64,000 nucleotides of DNA from Amycolatopsis solani (GTDB lineage Bacteria > Actinomycetota > Actinomycetes > Mycobacteriales > Pseudonocardiaceae). Location of the stretch: the NCBI RefSeq assembly GCF_033441515.1, contig NZ_JAWQJT010000002.1:930001-994000 (forward strand), in the 5' to 3' direction. Every line of letters begins with the position of its first letter. The stretch's first letter is position 1. The notes under the pieces are model-generated. The model saw only the letters and a program-made list of their open reading frames with translations, had not been told where the DNA came from and ran no database searches. This document shows positions 16,909 through 24,984 of the stretch, piece by piece. The translations under genes and the position numbers were made by a program.

Positions 16909-17694
16909 CTCCTGCGACCGCTGCCACGTACCCCGCTCGATCAGCACCTCGCGCAGCAGGTCCGGCCGATCCGTCACGATCCCGTGCACCCCCAGGTCCA
17001 GCAGCATCCGCATCTCCGCCGGATCGTCGATCGTCCACGTGTGCACCTCGATCCCGGACCGGCCCGCGATCGACAGGAACGCCTTGTCCACCACCCGCAA
17101 CGCACCCTGCCGCACCGGCACCTGCGCCATCGCACCCAGCACCAGCCGGCCCAGGGGGAGCAGCGGCAGCTTCCCCCGCGCCCACAACGCGAACGCCGAC
17201 CGCGGCCCCATCGCCGTCACCAGCTTCGGCCCCGCCAGCTTCCGCAACCGCACCAGCCGCGCGTCCGAAAACGCCGCCGCCGCCACCCGGTCGTGCGCAC
17301 CCGTCCGCTCCAGCACCCGCACGAACGGCTCCACCGCCTGATCGGCCTTCACATCGACGTTGAACCGCGCACCCGGCAGCTCCTCCAGCACGTCCTCCAA
17401 CCGCGACAACGGCACCTTCCCCCCGACCTTGACCCCCTTCAGCTGCGCCCACGTCTTCGACGCGATCGCCCCGGCCCCATCCGTCGTCCGGTCCAGGTTC
17501 GGATCGTGGTGCACCACCACCACACCGTCCGCCGTCGCGTGCACGTCCGTCTCCAGGTACCGGTACCCCTCCGCACACGCCCGCTGGAACGCCGGCAGCG
17601 AATTCTCCAGCCCGTCCAGCTCGTCGAGGTGCCAACCGCGGTGAGCGAAGGCACGGGGGAGCGGGTCGGCCAGGTACGGGAACGACGGGTGCAT
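16903..17694 (-). CDS. Glycerophosphodiester phosphodiesterase
   Basis: A 263-residue GDPD-family enzyme that hydrolyses glycerophosphodiesters to glycerol 3-phosphate and an alcohol. Motifs: AFAHRGWH (catalytic His), [19 protein letters not shown] (metal-binding Glu/Asp), [14 protein letters not shown] and HTWTID. There is no signal peptide, so it is cytosolic. The ATG is at 17694, with GAGGG just before it; a CACACT box 6 nt upstream could also give a leaderless start. It ends inside the shared palindromic terminator. Confidence 0.93.
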   Translation of the reverse strand: MHPSFPYLADPLPRAFAHRGWHLDELDGLENSLPAFQRACAEGYRYLETDVHATADGVVVVHHDPNLDRTTDGAGAIASKTWAQLKGVKVGGKVPLSRLEDVLEELPGARFNVDVKADQAVEPFVRVLERTGAHDRVAAAAFSDARLVRLRKLAGPKLVTAMGPRSAFALWARGKLPLLPLGRLVLGAMAQVPVRQGALRVVDKAFLSIAGRSGIEVHTWTIDDPAEMRMLLDLGVHGIVTDRPDLLREVLIERGTWQRSQES

Positions 17695-17760
17695 CCCTCA
17701 AGTGTGCACTTCCGCCATGACCCCGGCATGACCCGGCGATGGCCAGCTAGGGTCTCCCGG

Positions 17761-18132
17761 GTGAGGGAAGCCGCCGAATTCACCCAGCTCGAACCCGTCC
17801 CGGCCCGCCGCGGCGCCCCCAAGCACTGCGGCTGGTGCGGCCGCCGCCTCCCGGAAGCCGGCAACGTCGGCCGCCGCCGCCGGTACTGCGGCCAATCCTG
17901 CCGCCAGCGCGCCTACGAACGCCGCACCGCACTCCAGCGAAGCGGACTGCCCGAAGACGCCGTCGTGCTCTCCGACACCGAGATCGCCGCCCTCCAGGAC
18001 CGCCTCTTCCAGCTCCGCTGCGCCGCCGAAGACATCGTCACCGCCGCCGACGACGGCGCCGACCCCCGCGAACTACGCGGACTCGCCGACGAAATCGCCC
18101 GCGCCGCCAAAGACCTCGAACAACTCCGCTGA
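17761..18132 (+). CDS. Small zinc-finger protein with helical tail
   Basis: About 123 residues (GTG start; an ATG at 17728 is possible). A compact zinc motif, HCGWCGRRLPEAGN then RRRYCGQSCRQRAYERR, is followed by a charged helical tail of about 70 residues (ALQDRLFQLRCAAEDIV). The four-cysteine arrangement recalls FCS-like/CGNR-type DNA- or RNA-binding fingers. It is tail-to-tail with the tyrosine recombinase, with only 4 nt between the stops. The function is unknown; a DNA-binding accessory role is possible. Confidence 0.75.
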   Translation: MREAAEFTQLEPVPARRGAPKHCGWCGRRLPEAGNVGRRRRYCGQSCRQRAYERRTALQRSGLPEDAVVLSDTEIAALQDRLFQLRCAAEDIVTAADDGADPRELRGLADEIARAAKDLEQLR

Positions 18133-18136
18133 TCCC

Positions 18137-19174
18137 TCACCCCAGCCCGTCCAACGCCCGGTACGTCCGGTTGCTCGCCGCCGCCGCCCGCTGCTCACGA
18201 CCCGTCGCCTCGATGTAGTTCTGACTCGTCGCCAAACTCGCGTGCCCCAGCAACGCCATGATCTCCGACGCCGTCGCCCCGTCCTCCGCCAGCCGCGTCG
18301 CGAACGTGTGCCGCAACGCGTGCAAGTTCGCCCCCGCCGGCACCCGGTCGTGCAACCCTGCACCCCGGTAACACGACTTCACCAGGTACTCCAGCGCACC
18401 CCGCCCGATCGCCTCACCCGCCCGATCCAGCAGCAACGGCGAACCAGGGGAGAACCGCGCGTGCGGGAACCGCACCCGGCACGACTCCCGGTACCGCTCG
18501 ATCAGCTCCGCCAGCACCGGCTGCACCGGGATCGACCGCTCCCGGCTGCCCTTCCCCTTCACGTGCAACCGCAGCTCACCCGCGCGCCCCACCAGCGACC
18601 GCGACGTCAGCGCCCGCATCTCCGCCGCCCGCAATCCCGCCACCAGCCCCAGCGCGATCACCAGCACGTCCCGCTCCGGCCACGGGTCACGCGCGCGCCG
18701 CGAACCCGCAGCCGCCGCCGACAGCAGCTGCTCCGGGGTTTCCTCGCCCCGCAACGGCTTCGGCGTCAACGCCGGCGTCCGCGGCCGCGCCACCGCGCCC
18801 ATCGGGTTGCCCGGCAACAGGCCGTCGGCCACGCAGAAAGTCAGGAACTGGTTCCACGTCGACCACGCCCGCAGCACCGAGCTCTTCGCGTGGTCGTCCG
18901 CGAACGCCCCGAACGCCGTCCGCAGCGCCGGTCCGGTCAGCTCGGCGACCTCCAGGTCCTCGGCAGGGCGGCCCAGCTCCGAAACCAGGAGAGTGGTGAT
19001 CCCGGCGAGGTCCCGCCGGTAGGCGTCGGTGGTGTGCGGCGAGTCCTTGCGCGGCCGGCGGGCGGCGAAGAAGGCTTGCTGTGCCTCGGAAAGCCTCATG
19101 TGGATCTTGTACCGCACACCACCGACAGTTTCGGTGGCCGGGTCCCGACCCGACATTTCATGCATAATTGCCAT
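18137..19174 (-). CDS. Tyrosine recombinase/integrase next to dif
   Basis: Up to 345 residues with a core-binding N-terminal domain and a complete catalytic domain: Arg in LVAGLRAAEM, Lys/beta-hairpin VKGKGSRERSIP, HALRHTF, LGHASL and the nucleophile Tyr in SQNYIEA. It would cut and rejoin DNA at a specific site. The start is uncertain: three in-frame ATGs (19174, 19165, 19156) lie inside a perfect palindrome with Xer-site geometry, and another is at 19099. It is longer than XerC/XerD (about 300). The dif site is about 440 nt upstream of the start. It may be a dif-exploiting mobile-element integrase or a dedicated terminus recombinase. Confidence 0.9.
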   Translation of the reverse strand: MAIMHEMSGRDPATETVGGVRYKIHMRLSEAQQAFFAARRPRKDSPHTTDAYRRDLAGITTLLVSELGRPAEDLEVAELTGPALRTAFGAFADDHAKSSVLRAWSTWNQFLTFCVADGLLPGNPMGAVARPRTPALTPKPLRGEETPEQLLSAAAAGSRRARDPWPERDVLVIALGLVAGLRAAEMRALTSRSLVGRAGELRLHVKGKGSRERSIPVQPVLAELIERYRESCRVRFPHARFSPGSPLLLDRAGEAIGRGALEYLVKSCYRGAGLHDRVPAGANLHALRHTFATRLAEDGATASEIMALLGHASLATSQNYIEATGREQRAAAASNRTYRALDGLG

Positions 19175-19190
19175 TATGCATGAAATGTCG
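19151..19190. repeat. 40-bp perfect palindrome with Xer-site geometry over the recombinase start
   Basis: Arms 19151-19168 and 19173-19190 are perfectly complementary over 18 bp with a 4-nt centre. Read as a tyrosine-recombinase site, it has 11-bp arms TTCATGCATAA and TTATGCATGAA around a 6-nt centre, with inner ATAA...TTATG as in dif. It may be the recombinase's own site, an operator, or both. Confidence 0.75.
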
Positions 19191-19646
19191 GTTTAGCCCG
19201 GAACGACCTCCCGGGGGATCCGGAACTCTCTCGGAGACGATTTCGGGCTCCGAATCGCCACTGGACGCCCCGCGGCGGGGATGTGCACGTATGTTCGAGC
19301 ACGTGAGCCACTGGGTCTGGCCTGCGGCGATCCGCGGCGATGTCGAAACGTCGTCGGCTGTCGTCTCGAGACTCGGATTACCTACCGGAGTTTCGTCACC
19401 GTGACGTTTTGAGGTCGAGTGGCTGGACGTCGACTCCGCAGCTCCAGGGGATGCTCCTACGGCCCCCGGAAGCGCCTTTAGGGGCAACTAGGGCTTGACG
19501 CTAGAGAAGGGTGGGCGACAAACCTCAGGAGAAGCCGTCCTGACGAACTTCGTACGCGACCGCGGGACCCGCGCCTGGGCACCCCTCCCGGCTTCCCGTC
19601 GCAGCGTGTCCCCGAGTGCCGATAATGTACATTATGTCAAGTAACG
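19191..19646. other. Non-coding spacer carrying dif
   Basis: These 456 nt hold no credible gene on either strand: the open frames have no ribosome site and low-complexity translations. The spacer separates the recombinase palindrome from the AHSA1 gene and contains the dif site near its right end. I see no other structured element. Confidence 0.6.
19615..19642 (+). other. dif: Chromosome dimer resolution site dif
   Basis: The 28-mer has the XerC arm AGTGCCGATAA, the centre TGTACA and the XerD arm TTATGTCAAGT. Against the actinobacterial consensus as I recall it (TTSRCCGATAAT-VN-ACATTATGTCAAGT) all but the first three positions agree. The site is where XerC/XerD resolve chromosome dimers near the replication terminus. 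It ends 4 nt before the stop of the AHSA1 gene. Confidence 0.88.
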
Positions 19647-20093
19647 TCAGTGCCAGTCGCTGATCGTCACGTCCCGCGGCGCCGGGGCGCCCTCCCCGGT
19701 CTCCACGAGCTGCTTGAGGCTCATCAGGTAGATCGCCCACTTCGTGCTGCAGTGGTGCATGAACTCGCCCGCCTCGCGCCAGCCTTCGTGCTTGAACAGG
19801 ACGATCGTGTAGTCGCTGCGCTGTGCGAGCTCCCAGCGGATCGTCGTGCCGATCCACTCCGGCGGTCCGTCGACGACTTCCCAGCGGACGAGCCGGCCCG
19901 GCTCGAGTTCGACGACCTTCATGTCGAAGCCGCCCGGGATGAAGCGGAAGGCGATGACGCCGCCGGGTTCGGTGTCCCCCACGGTCTTTTCGGTCCACCA
20001 GGCGGAGAGGCCGTCGAGGGTGGTGAGGGCTTCGTACACGGTTTCCGGTGTGGCCTTTTCGATGCCGATGCGGTGCAGGATGTCCATTTTCAC
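19647..20093 (-). CDS. AHSA1/SRPBCC-domain protein
   Basis: A 148-residue SRPBCC-fold protein (ILHRIGIEKATPETVYEAL at the start, WWTEKTVGD, FHHxx-like FMHHCSTKWAIYLMSLKQLVETGEG at the end), the layout of AHSA1/START-like proteins that bind hydrophobic ligands. The GTG start overlaps the stop of the ArsR gene in a GTGA, so translation is coupled; an ATG two codons later is possible. It is the last gene of an AHSA1-ArsR-AHSA1 operon. The ligand is unknown. Confidence 0.88.
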   Translation of the reverse strand: MKMDILHRIGIEKATPETVYEALTTLDGLSAWWTEKTVGDTEPGGVIAFRFIPGGFDMKVVELEPGRLVRWEVVDGPPEWIGTTIRWELAQRSDYTIVLFKHEGWREAGEFMHHCSTKWAIYLMSLKQLVETGEGAPAPRDVTISDWH

Positions 20094-20422
20094 CGGTTCC
20101 TTTCGATGGTTTCGGCGATGTGCTTGATGCGGCGGAGCCGGGCGTCCCAGGCGGTGCCGACGTCGGTGAGCTGGGCGACGGCGCGGGCGAGCTGGGTTTC
20201 GTCGACGCGGAACTGCTTTTCGCGCCCTTCGGCCTGCGCGTGGACGAGGCCGACGCGGTCGAGGATGGCGAGGTGCTTGGCGACGGCTTGGCGGGTCACC
20301 GGGAGGTGTTCGCTGAGGCTGGTGGCGGTCCCCCGGCCTTCGGCGAGCAGCAGGTCGAGCATGCGGCGGCGGGTGGGGTCGCCGACGGCCGACCAGAGGT
20401 CGTCGTCCACGGCGGTGGTCAC
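20090..20422 (-). CDS. ArsR-family regulator (AHSA1-linked)
   Basis: A 110-residue winged-helix protein: LWSAVGDPTRRRMLDLLLAEG, then the recognition helix in LPVTRQAVAKHLAILDRVGL and wing EGREKQFRV. It lacks the metal-binding CxC motif of ArsR/SmtB sensors, so it belongs to the metal-independent group usually found with SRPBCC proteins. The GTG start overlaps the upstream AHSA1 stop by 4 nt (GTGA). Two GCAAC-N5-GTTGC repeats at the operon promoter are its likely operators. Confidence 0.9.
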   Translation of the reverse strand: MTTAVDDDLWSAVGDPTRRRMLDLLLAEGRGTATSLSEHLPVTRQAVAKHLAILDRVGLVHAQAEGREKQFRVDETQLARAVAQLTDVGTAWDARLRRIKHIAETIERNR

Positions 20423-20865
20423 GAGGTGGCTCCCACCTTGGCGGTGACGGCGGGGATGCGGGGCAGGAAGTGGTCCCAGCCGCTTTCGTGGTCGGCGTAT
20501 TCGGCGGCGATCTTGGCTTCGTCCCAGCCGCGTTCGCGGAAGCCGGTTTCGGTCATGCGCAGGCGGGTGCCGGTGCCGGCTGGTTCGAGTTCGAAGACGA
20601 CGAGGAAGGAGTTCCCGGGTCCGGCGGTCTCCCCTGCCGCGTGGGTCCAGCGGAAGGAGAAGAGCTTCGGCGGGACGGCGTCGACGACGGTGAAGCGGAC
20701 TTGGCTGTCGCCGAAGGTGATGTGTCCTTCTCCCCCGGGTTCGGCGGGGTAGTCGGCTTCGTCGGGCCACCATTCGCGGACGTGTTCGGGGTTGCTGACG
20801 ACGTCGAAGACGGTGTCGGGGGTGGCGTCGATGTGGATTTCGCGTTCGAGGGTTCCGTGGTCCAT
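20419..20865 (-). CDS. AHSA1/SRPBCC-domain protein, first gene of the operon
   Basis: A 148-residue SRPBCC-fold protein (LEREIHIDATPDTVFDVVSNPEHVREWWPDEADY; later FELEPAGTGTRLRMTETGF). It resembles the downstream AHSA1 protein in fold but not closely in sequence, so the operon carries two different ligand-binding proteins. AAGGAG lies 6 nt ahead of the ATG. The promoter with two operators is directly upstream. Confidence 0.9.
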   Translation of the reverse strand: MDHGTLEREIHIDATPDTVFDVVSNPEHVREWWPDEADYPAEPGGEGHITFGDSQVRFTVVDAVPPKLFSFRWTHAAGETAGPGNSFLVVFELEPAGTGTRLRMTETGFRERGWDEAKIAAEYADHESGWDHFLPRIPAVTAKVGATS

Positions 20866-20878
20866 GGCTGCTCCTTGT

Positions 20879-20938
20879 GCAACGTTTGGTTGCTTGTCAC
20901 GTTAGCTTTCGATGAGCTGATGTGCAACCGTAAGTTGC
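20879..20938 (-). promoter_or_regulatory. Promoter of the AHSA1-ArsR operon with two GCAAC-N5-GTTGC operators
   Basis: The minus strand has TTGCAC (-35), 17 nt and TAACGT (-10). Identical-geometry inverted repeats GCAAC-N5-GTTGC lie at 20924-20938 (over the -35) and 20879-20893 (just past the likely start of transcription), with centres 45 bp apart. This is a good layout for repression by the ArsR protein. Confidence 0.75.
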
Positions 20939-21121
20939 GCAGGGATCCCGAAGACGGGCGCTCCCCTGCTGTTACCTGACCGAGTGATCCGGGGTGCCGT
21001 GGCTTGCGGGGGCTGTTGACTTTGGAGGTTCAGGCCTGGCCGGTCCGGTAGACGGTGCTGACGTACAGCGTGGTGTCGTTCGTCTACAACACGGCGAGCC
21101 TGGGGATCGCGGTCGGAGTGC

Positions 21122-22087
21122 TCACCGGGAAGTGAGGTCGACGCCGGTGAGTTCGGCCGAGAGGGTCCACAGGCGGGCGGCTTCGGCGGGGTCGATCGCG
21201 TAGTCGCGGACGCCGGCGCGGAGCCCGACGTCGGTGGCGCCGTCGCCGTCGGGTGCGCGTTCGGCGATGTCGCAGTCTTCGAGGTAGACGCCGCCGAGGC
21301 CGTCGAGCTGGGGTGAGGTGGCGGCCCAGACCTGGGTGGCGGCACCGGCTTCGGGGGTTTTGAAGTAGCCGCTGGGGACGCCGTTTTCGTCGACCCAGCC
21401 TTGGGCGACGCGTTCTTCCTGCGGGATGTGGCGGGCGAGGTGGGTCAGGATGGAACCGGGGTGCAGGGCGAAGGCGCGTACGCCGCGGTCGCGGCCGAGC
21501 CGGTCGAGGTTTACGGCGAACAGGACGTTGGCGGTCTTGGCCTGACCGTAGGCGAGCCACTTGTCGTAGCCGGTTGCGAAGTGGGGGTCGGCCCAGCGGA
21601 TGGGTGAGAGGTGGTGGCCGCGGGAGGAGACGGAGACGACGCGGGCGCCGTCGGCGATGGCCGGCCAGAGCCGGTTGACGAGGGCGAAGTGGCCGAGGTG
21701 GTTGGTCGCGAACTGGGCTTCCCAGCCGGGGCCGACGCGGGTTTCGGGGCAGGCCATGACGCCGGCGCTGTCGATGACGAGGTCGAGGCGGCGGCCGGTG
21801 GCGAGGAAGCGGTCGGTGAAGGCGTGGACGCTGTCGAGGTCGCCGAGGTCGAGTTCGCCGACTTCGGCGCTCCCGCCGAGGGCGGTTTCGGCGGCCGCGG
21901 GGCGCCGGGCGGGAACGAGCACGCGAGCGCCGGCGGCGGTGAGGGCGCGCGTGGTTTCGAGGCCGATGCCGGAGTAGCCGCCGGTGACGAGGGCGAGTTT
22001 GCCGGTGAGGTCGATGCCGTGGAGGACTTCGGCGGCGGTGCTGGTGGCGCCGAAGCCGGAGCCGATTTTGTGCTGCGGGGTGGTCAT
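21122..22087 (-). CDS. Short-chain dehydrogenase/reductase
   Basis: A 321-residue SDR. The NAD(P)-binding motif is LVTGGYSGIGLE, the catalytic residues are Ser in VSVSSRG and Tyr/Lys in WLAYGQAKTANVL, and NHLGHFALV is the Asn-helix motif. Length and the NLDRLG/HPGSI region resemble retinol-dehydrogenase-like SDRs. The ATG at 22087 is preferred to the upstream one at 22168, because the promoter and a long inverted repeat lie between. It is divergent from a TetR gene. Confidence 0.9.
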   Translation of the reverse strand: MTTPQHKIGSGFGATSTAAEVLHGIDLTGKLALVTGGYSGIGLETTRALTAAGARVLVPARRPAAAETALGGSAEVGELDLGDLDSVHAFTDRFLATGRRLDLVIDSAGVMACPETRVGPGWEAQFATNHLGHFALVNRLWPAIADGARVVSVSSRGHHLSPIRWADPHFATGYDKWLAYGQAKTANVLFAVNLDRLGRDRGVRAFALHPGSILTHLARHIPQEERVAQGWVDENGVPSGYFKTPEAGAATQVWAATSPQLDGLGGVYLEDCDIAERAPDGDGATDVGLRAGVRDYAIDPAEAARLWTLSAELTGVDLTSR

Positions 22088-22094
22088 GGTTTCG

Positions 22095-22125
22095 ACGGTA
22101 GGAGCTGGAGTGCGCTCCAGTGCAA
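22095..22125 (-). promoter_or_regulatory. SDR promoter with 19-bp spacer and internal CTGGAG-TGCG-CTCCAG repeat
   Basis: The minus strand has TTGCAC (22125-22120), 19 nt and TACCGT (22100-22095). The inverted repeat CTGGAG-N4-CTCCAG (22105-22120) fills the spacer. A 19-bp spacer with a central dyad is the hallmark of MerR-activated promoters, but no merR gene is adjacent. Confidence 0.55.
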
Positions 22126-22144
22126 GTCTCGGTCGAGCGTTGAC

Positions 22145-22167
22145 TGAAGCAATGAATCGGTGCTTCA
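22145..22167. promoter_or_regulatory. Probable TetR operator TGAAGCA-N9-TGCTTCA
   Basis: A perfect 7-bp inverted repeat with a 9-nt spacer ends 10 nt before the TetR start codon. It is well placed for autorepression. Confidence 0.5.
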
Positions 22168-22176
22168 CTTCTTGAC

Positions 22177-22782
22177 GTGCCCTACCGCCGCACCGCGAAG
22201 GTGCAGGAACGCCTGGACGCCCAGCGCGAGACGATCGTCGCCGCGGCGACCGAACAGCTGGCCGAGCACGGGTACAGCGGCTGCTCCGTCGCCGCGGTCG
22301 CCGAGCGGGCCGGGGTCGCCGTTGGCAGCGTCTATCGGCACTTCCCCACCAAGGCCGATCTCGTCGTGCACGTGTTCCGGCAGGTCGTGACGCGGGAGGT
22401 CGACGCCGTGCGGGCCGCGTCCGCGCGGCCGGGTGCGCCCGCCGAGCGGGTCCTGGCCGTGTTCGAGACCTTCGCCCAGCGTGCGCTGAAGGCGCCTCGG
22501 CAGGCCTACGCGCTGCTCGCCGAGCCGGTCGACGCGCTGATCGACGCCGAGCGGCTCGAGTTCAGGCGCGCGTTCACCGAGGTGGTCGCCGAGCACGTCG
22601 CCGCCGGGGTGAAGGAGGGCGCGCTGCCGCCGCAGGACGGCCGGCTGACCGCCGCCGCGTTGGTCGGGGCCGCCGCCGAAGTCTTGATCGGCCCGTTGAC
22701 CAGCGGTAACGCCGGTGACGTCGCCGAGCTCCGCACGTTCGTCGTCCGCGCTCTAGGAGGTTCCGATGCCCGCCACGCATGA
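22177..22782 (+). CDS. TetR-family regulator
   Basis: A 201-residue regulator with an N-terminal TetR helix-turn-helix (TEQLAEHGYSGCSVAAVAERAGVAVGSVYRHF, where the last part is the recognition helix) and a helical ligand domain. The GTG start follows a TGAAGCA inverted repeat. Its 3' end overlaps the start of the AidB-like dehydrogenase gene by 17 nt, so the two are cotranscribed and it probably regulates that gene and perhaps the divergent SDR. Confidence 0.9.
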   Translation: MPYRRTAKVQERLDAQRETIVAAATEQLAEHGYSGCSVAAVAERAGVAVGSVYRHFPTKADLVVHVFRQVVTREVDAVRAASARPGAPAERVLAVFETFAQRALKAPRQAYALLAEPVDALIDAERLEFRRAFTEVVAEHVAAGVKEGALPPQDGRLTAAALVGAAAEVLIGPLTSGNAGDVAELRTFVVRALGGSDARHA

Positions 22783-24388
22783 GGTCACCAACCAGGTCCC
22801 GCCACTGGCCGGCCACGACGTCGGCGCCGACCCGGCGCTGCTCGAAGGGCTCGAGCGGGCGGGCGCGGGCTGGGCCGCGGGCGAGGTGCACGAGCTGGGC
22901 CGGCTGGCCGGCAGCGAGCGGGTCCAGGAGTGGGGCCGGCTGGTGAACGAGAACGAGCCGGTGCTGCGCACGCACGACCGCTACGGCAACCGGATCGACG
23001 AGGTCGAGTTCCACCCGCACTGGCACGAGCTGATGAACGTCGCGGTGTCGCACGGGCTGCACGGCACGCCGTGGCGTGACGGCCGCGAAGGCGCGCACGC
23101 GGCGCGGGCGGCGAAGTTCTACGTGTGGGGTCAGGCCGAGTTCGGGCACAGCTGCCCGATTTCGATGACCTACGCGGCGATCCCGGCGCTGCGGGCCAAC
23201 CCGGAGCTCGCCGCGCGGTACGAGCCGCTGCTGGCCTCGACCGAGTACGACTTCGGGCTGCGCGAGCCGAGCACCAAGCGCGGCCTGATCGCGGGCATGT
23301 CGATGACCGAGAAGCAGGGCGGCTCCGACGTCCGCGCCAACACGACCACGGCGACCCCGGGCGCGGACGGCAGCTACACCCTGGTCGGGCACAAGTGGTT
23401 CACCTCCGCGCCGATGTCGGACATGTTCCTGACCCTGGCGCAGGCCCCCGGCGGGCTGTCGTGCTTCCTGCTCCCCCGCGTGCTGCCCGACGGCTCGCGC
23501 AACCCTATCCGGCTGCAGCGGCTGAAGGACAAGCTGGGCAACCGGTCGAACGCGTCGTCGGAGATCGAATACGACAACGCCGTCGGCTGGCTGGTCGGCG
23601 AAGAGGGCCGCGGGGTCCGCACGATCATCGAGATGGTCAACAACACCCGGCTGGACTGCACGCTGGGCAGCGCGTCCGGGATGCGGCTGGGCACGGTCCG
23701 CGCGGTGCACCACGCCACCCACCGGTACGCCTTCGGCAAGGCCCTGGTCGACCAGCCGCTGATGGCGAACGTGCTGGCCGACCTCGCGGTCGAGTCCGAG
23801 GCCGCGACGACGGTGGCGATGCGGCTGGCCGCGGCGGGCGACCGGCCGGGCGACCCGCAGGAGCAGGCGTTCCGGCGGCTGGGGCTGGCGGTGTCGAAGT
23901 ACTGGGTGTGCAAGCGGGCGCCGGTGCACGCGGCCGAGGCCCTCGAATGCTTCGGCGGCAACGGGTACGTCGAGGAGTCGGGCATGCCGCGGCTCTACCG
24001 CGAGGCTCCGCTGTCGTCCATCTGGGAGGGTTCGGGCAACGTGGCGGCGCTGGACGCGTTGCGCGCCATGGGCAAGCAGCCCGAGTCGGTGGCGGCGTTC
24101 TTCACCGAGGTCGAGCAGGCCGCCGGCGGTGACGCGCGGCTGGACGACGCCGTCGACCGGCTCCGCAAGGAGCTGACCGGCCTCGACGCGATCGAGTACC
24201 GGGCGCGGCGGGTGGTCGAGTCGATGGCGCTGGTCCTGCAGGGCTCGCTGCTGGTGCGCCACGGCCACCCGGCGGTCGCGGACGCGTTCTGCGCCTCCCG
24301 ATTCGGCGGCGACTGGGGCATCGCGTTCGGCACGCTCCCGGCCGGCGTCGACACGGGAGCGATCATCGAGCGCGCCGCCGTGCGCTAA
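22766..24388 (+). CDS. AidB-like acyl-CoA dehydrogenase family protein
   Basis: A 540-residue flavoprotein of the acyl-CoA dehydrogenase superfamily. Motifs: GMSMTEKQGGSDVRANTT and GHKWFTSAPMSD of the FAD/substrate region, LGNRSNASSEI, and the C-terminal LECFGGNGYVEESGMPRLYREAPLSSIWEGSGNV split as ECFGGNGYVEE and SIWEGSGN. The length and C-terminal extension match the AidB group (alkylation response) rather than ordinary dehydrogenases (about 380). AGGAGG precedes the ATG. The operon with TetR suggests induction by a small molecule. Confidence 0.9.
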   Translation: MPATHEVTNQVPPLAGHDVGADPALLEGLERAGAGWAAGEVHELGRLAGSERVQEWGRLVNENEPVLRTHDRYGNRIDEVEFHPHWHELMNVAVSHGLHGTPWRDGREGAHAARAAKFYVWGQAEFGHSCPISMTYAAIPALRANPELAARYEPLLASTEYDFGLREPSTKRGLIAGMSMTEKQGGSDVRANTTTATPGADGSYTLVGHKWFTSAPMSDMFLTLAQAPGGLSCFLLPRVLPDGSRNPIRLQRLKDKLGNRSNASSEIEYDNAVGWLVGEEGRGVRTIIEMVNNTRLDCTLGSASGMRLGTVRAVHHATHRYAFGKALVDQPLMANVLADLAVESEAATTVAMRLAAAGDRPGDPQEQAFRRLGLAVSKYWVCKRAPVHAAEALECFGGNGYVEESGMPRLYREAPLSSIWEGSGNVAALDALRAMGKQPESVAAFFTEVEQAAGGDARLDDAVDRLRKELTGLDAIEYRARRVVESMALVLQGSLLVRHGHPAVADAFCASRFGGDWGIAFGTLPAGVDTGAIIERAAVR

Positions 24389-24876
24389 CCGCGTGCGGCC
24401 CGCTGCCGGGCGAGCTCCTCGACCGCGCTGGGGAGGGTCTCCTCGAAGTCGATGAGCTTCGCCCAGGTCGGGGTGACGACGATGCGGACCATGCCGTCGT
24501 AGAGCGAACGCACCTCGCGCTCCCACTCGACGCGCTGCTCGGGCGTCATCTCGTAGCTGCCGTTCATCTGGAGGTACTCCTCGGGGATGCCGTCGACGAC
24601 GTCGAGTTCGGCGCGGCCGCGCAGCAGCAGGATCTTCGGCGGGTGGGCTTCGACGTCGATGGTGAGGGCGACGGCCGGGTTGGCCCGCAGGGACCGCAGC
24701 TTGGGCATGTTCTTCGCGGTGCACATGACGAGCTCCGAGCCGTTCCAGGTGAACGCCATCGGGACCGAGCGCGGGGTGCCGTCCTGGGCGACGTAGGCCA
24801 GCCGGGCGATGTCGCGCGCCAGCAGCTCCTTGGCGTACGGCCGGTTCAGTACCTCGGTGATCTCGTGCTGCTCCAT
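24385..24876 (-). CDS. Pyridoxamine 5'-phosphate oxidase-like flavin/F420-binding protein
   Basis: A 163-residue split-beta-barrel protein: RDIARLAYVAQDGTPRSVPMAF, VMCTAKNMPKLRSLRANPAVALTI and ILLRGRAEL. This pattern is typical of PPOX-family proteins that bind FMN or F420 and reduce small molecules. A CCGGAGGACACC ribosome site supports the ATG at 24876. It overlaps the AidB-like gene by 4 nt tail-to-tail. Substrate unknown. Confidence 0.88.
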   Translation of the reverse strand: MEQHEITEVLNRPYAKELLARDIARLAYVAQDGTPRSVPMAFTWNGSELVMCTAKNMPKLRSLRANPAVALTIDVEAHPPKILLLRGRAELDVVDGIPEEYLQMNGSYEMTPEQRVEWEREVRSLYDGMVRIVVTPTWAKLIDFEETLPSAVEELARQRAARG

Positions 24877-24984
24877 GGTGTCCTCCGGGTCCGGGACGGC
24901 CCTTGGTGGCCGTTGCTGACCCGGGGACGGAGCCGGCGGCGGGTTTTCGACATCAACCGCCGAGTGCGTCGAGGCAGGGACTGG

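Noticed and set aside
19158..19487. Small minus-strand frame running into the recombinase palindrome
   Set aside because: No ribosome site, Ser/Pro-rich composition, and it would overlap the palindrome and the recombinase start. I treat the region as non-coding.
22784..24724. Minus-strand frame covering the AidB-like gene
   Set aside because: Arg/His/Pro-rich antisense shadow with no start signal.
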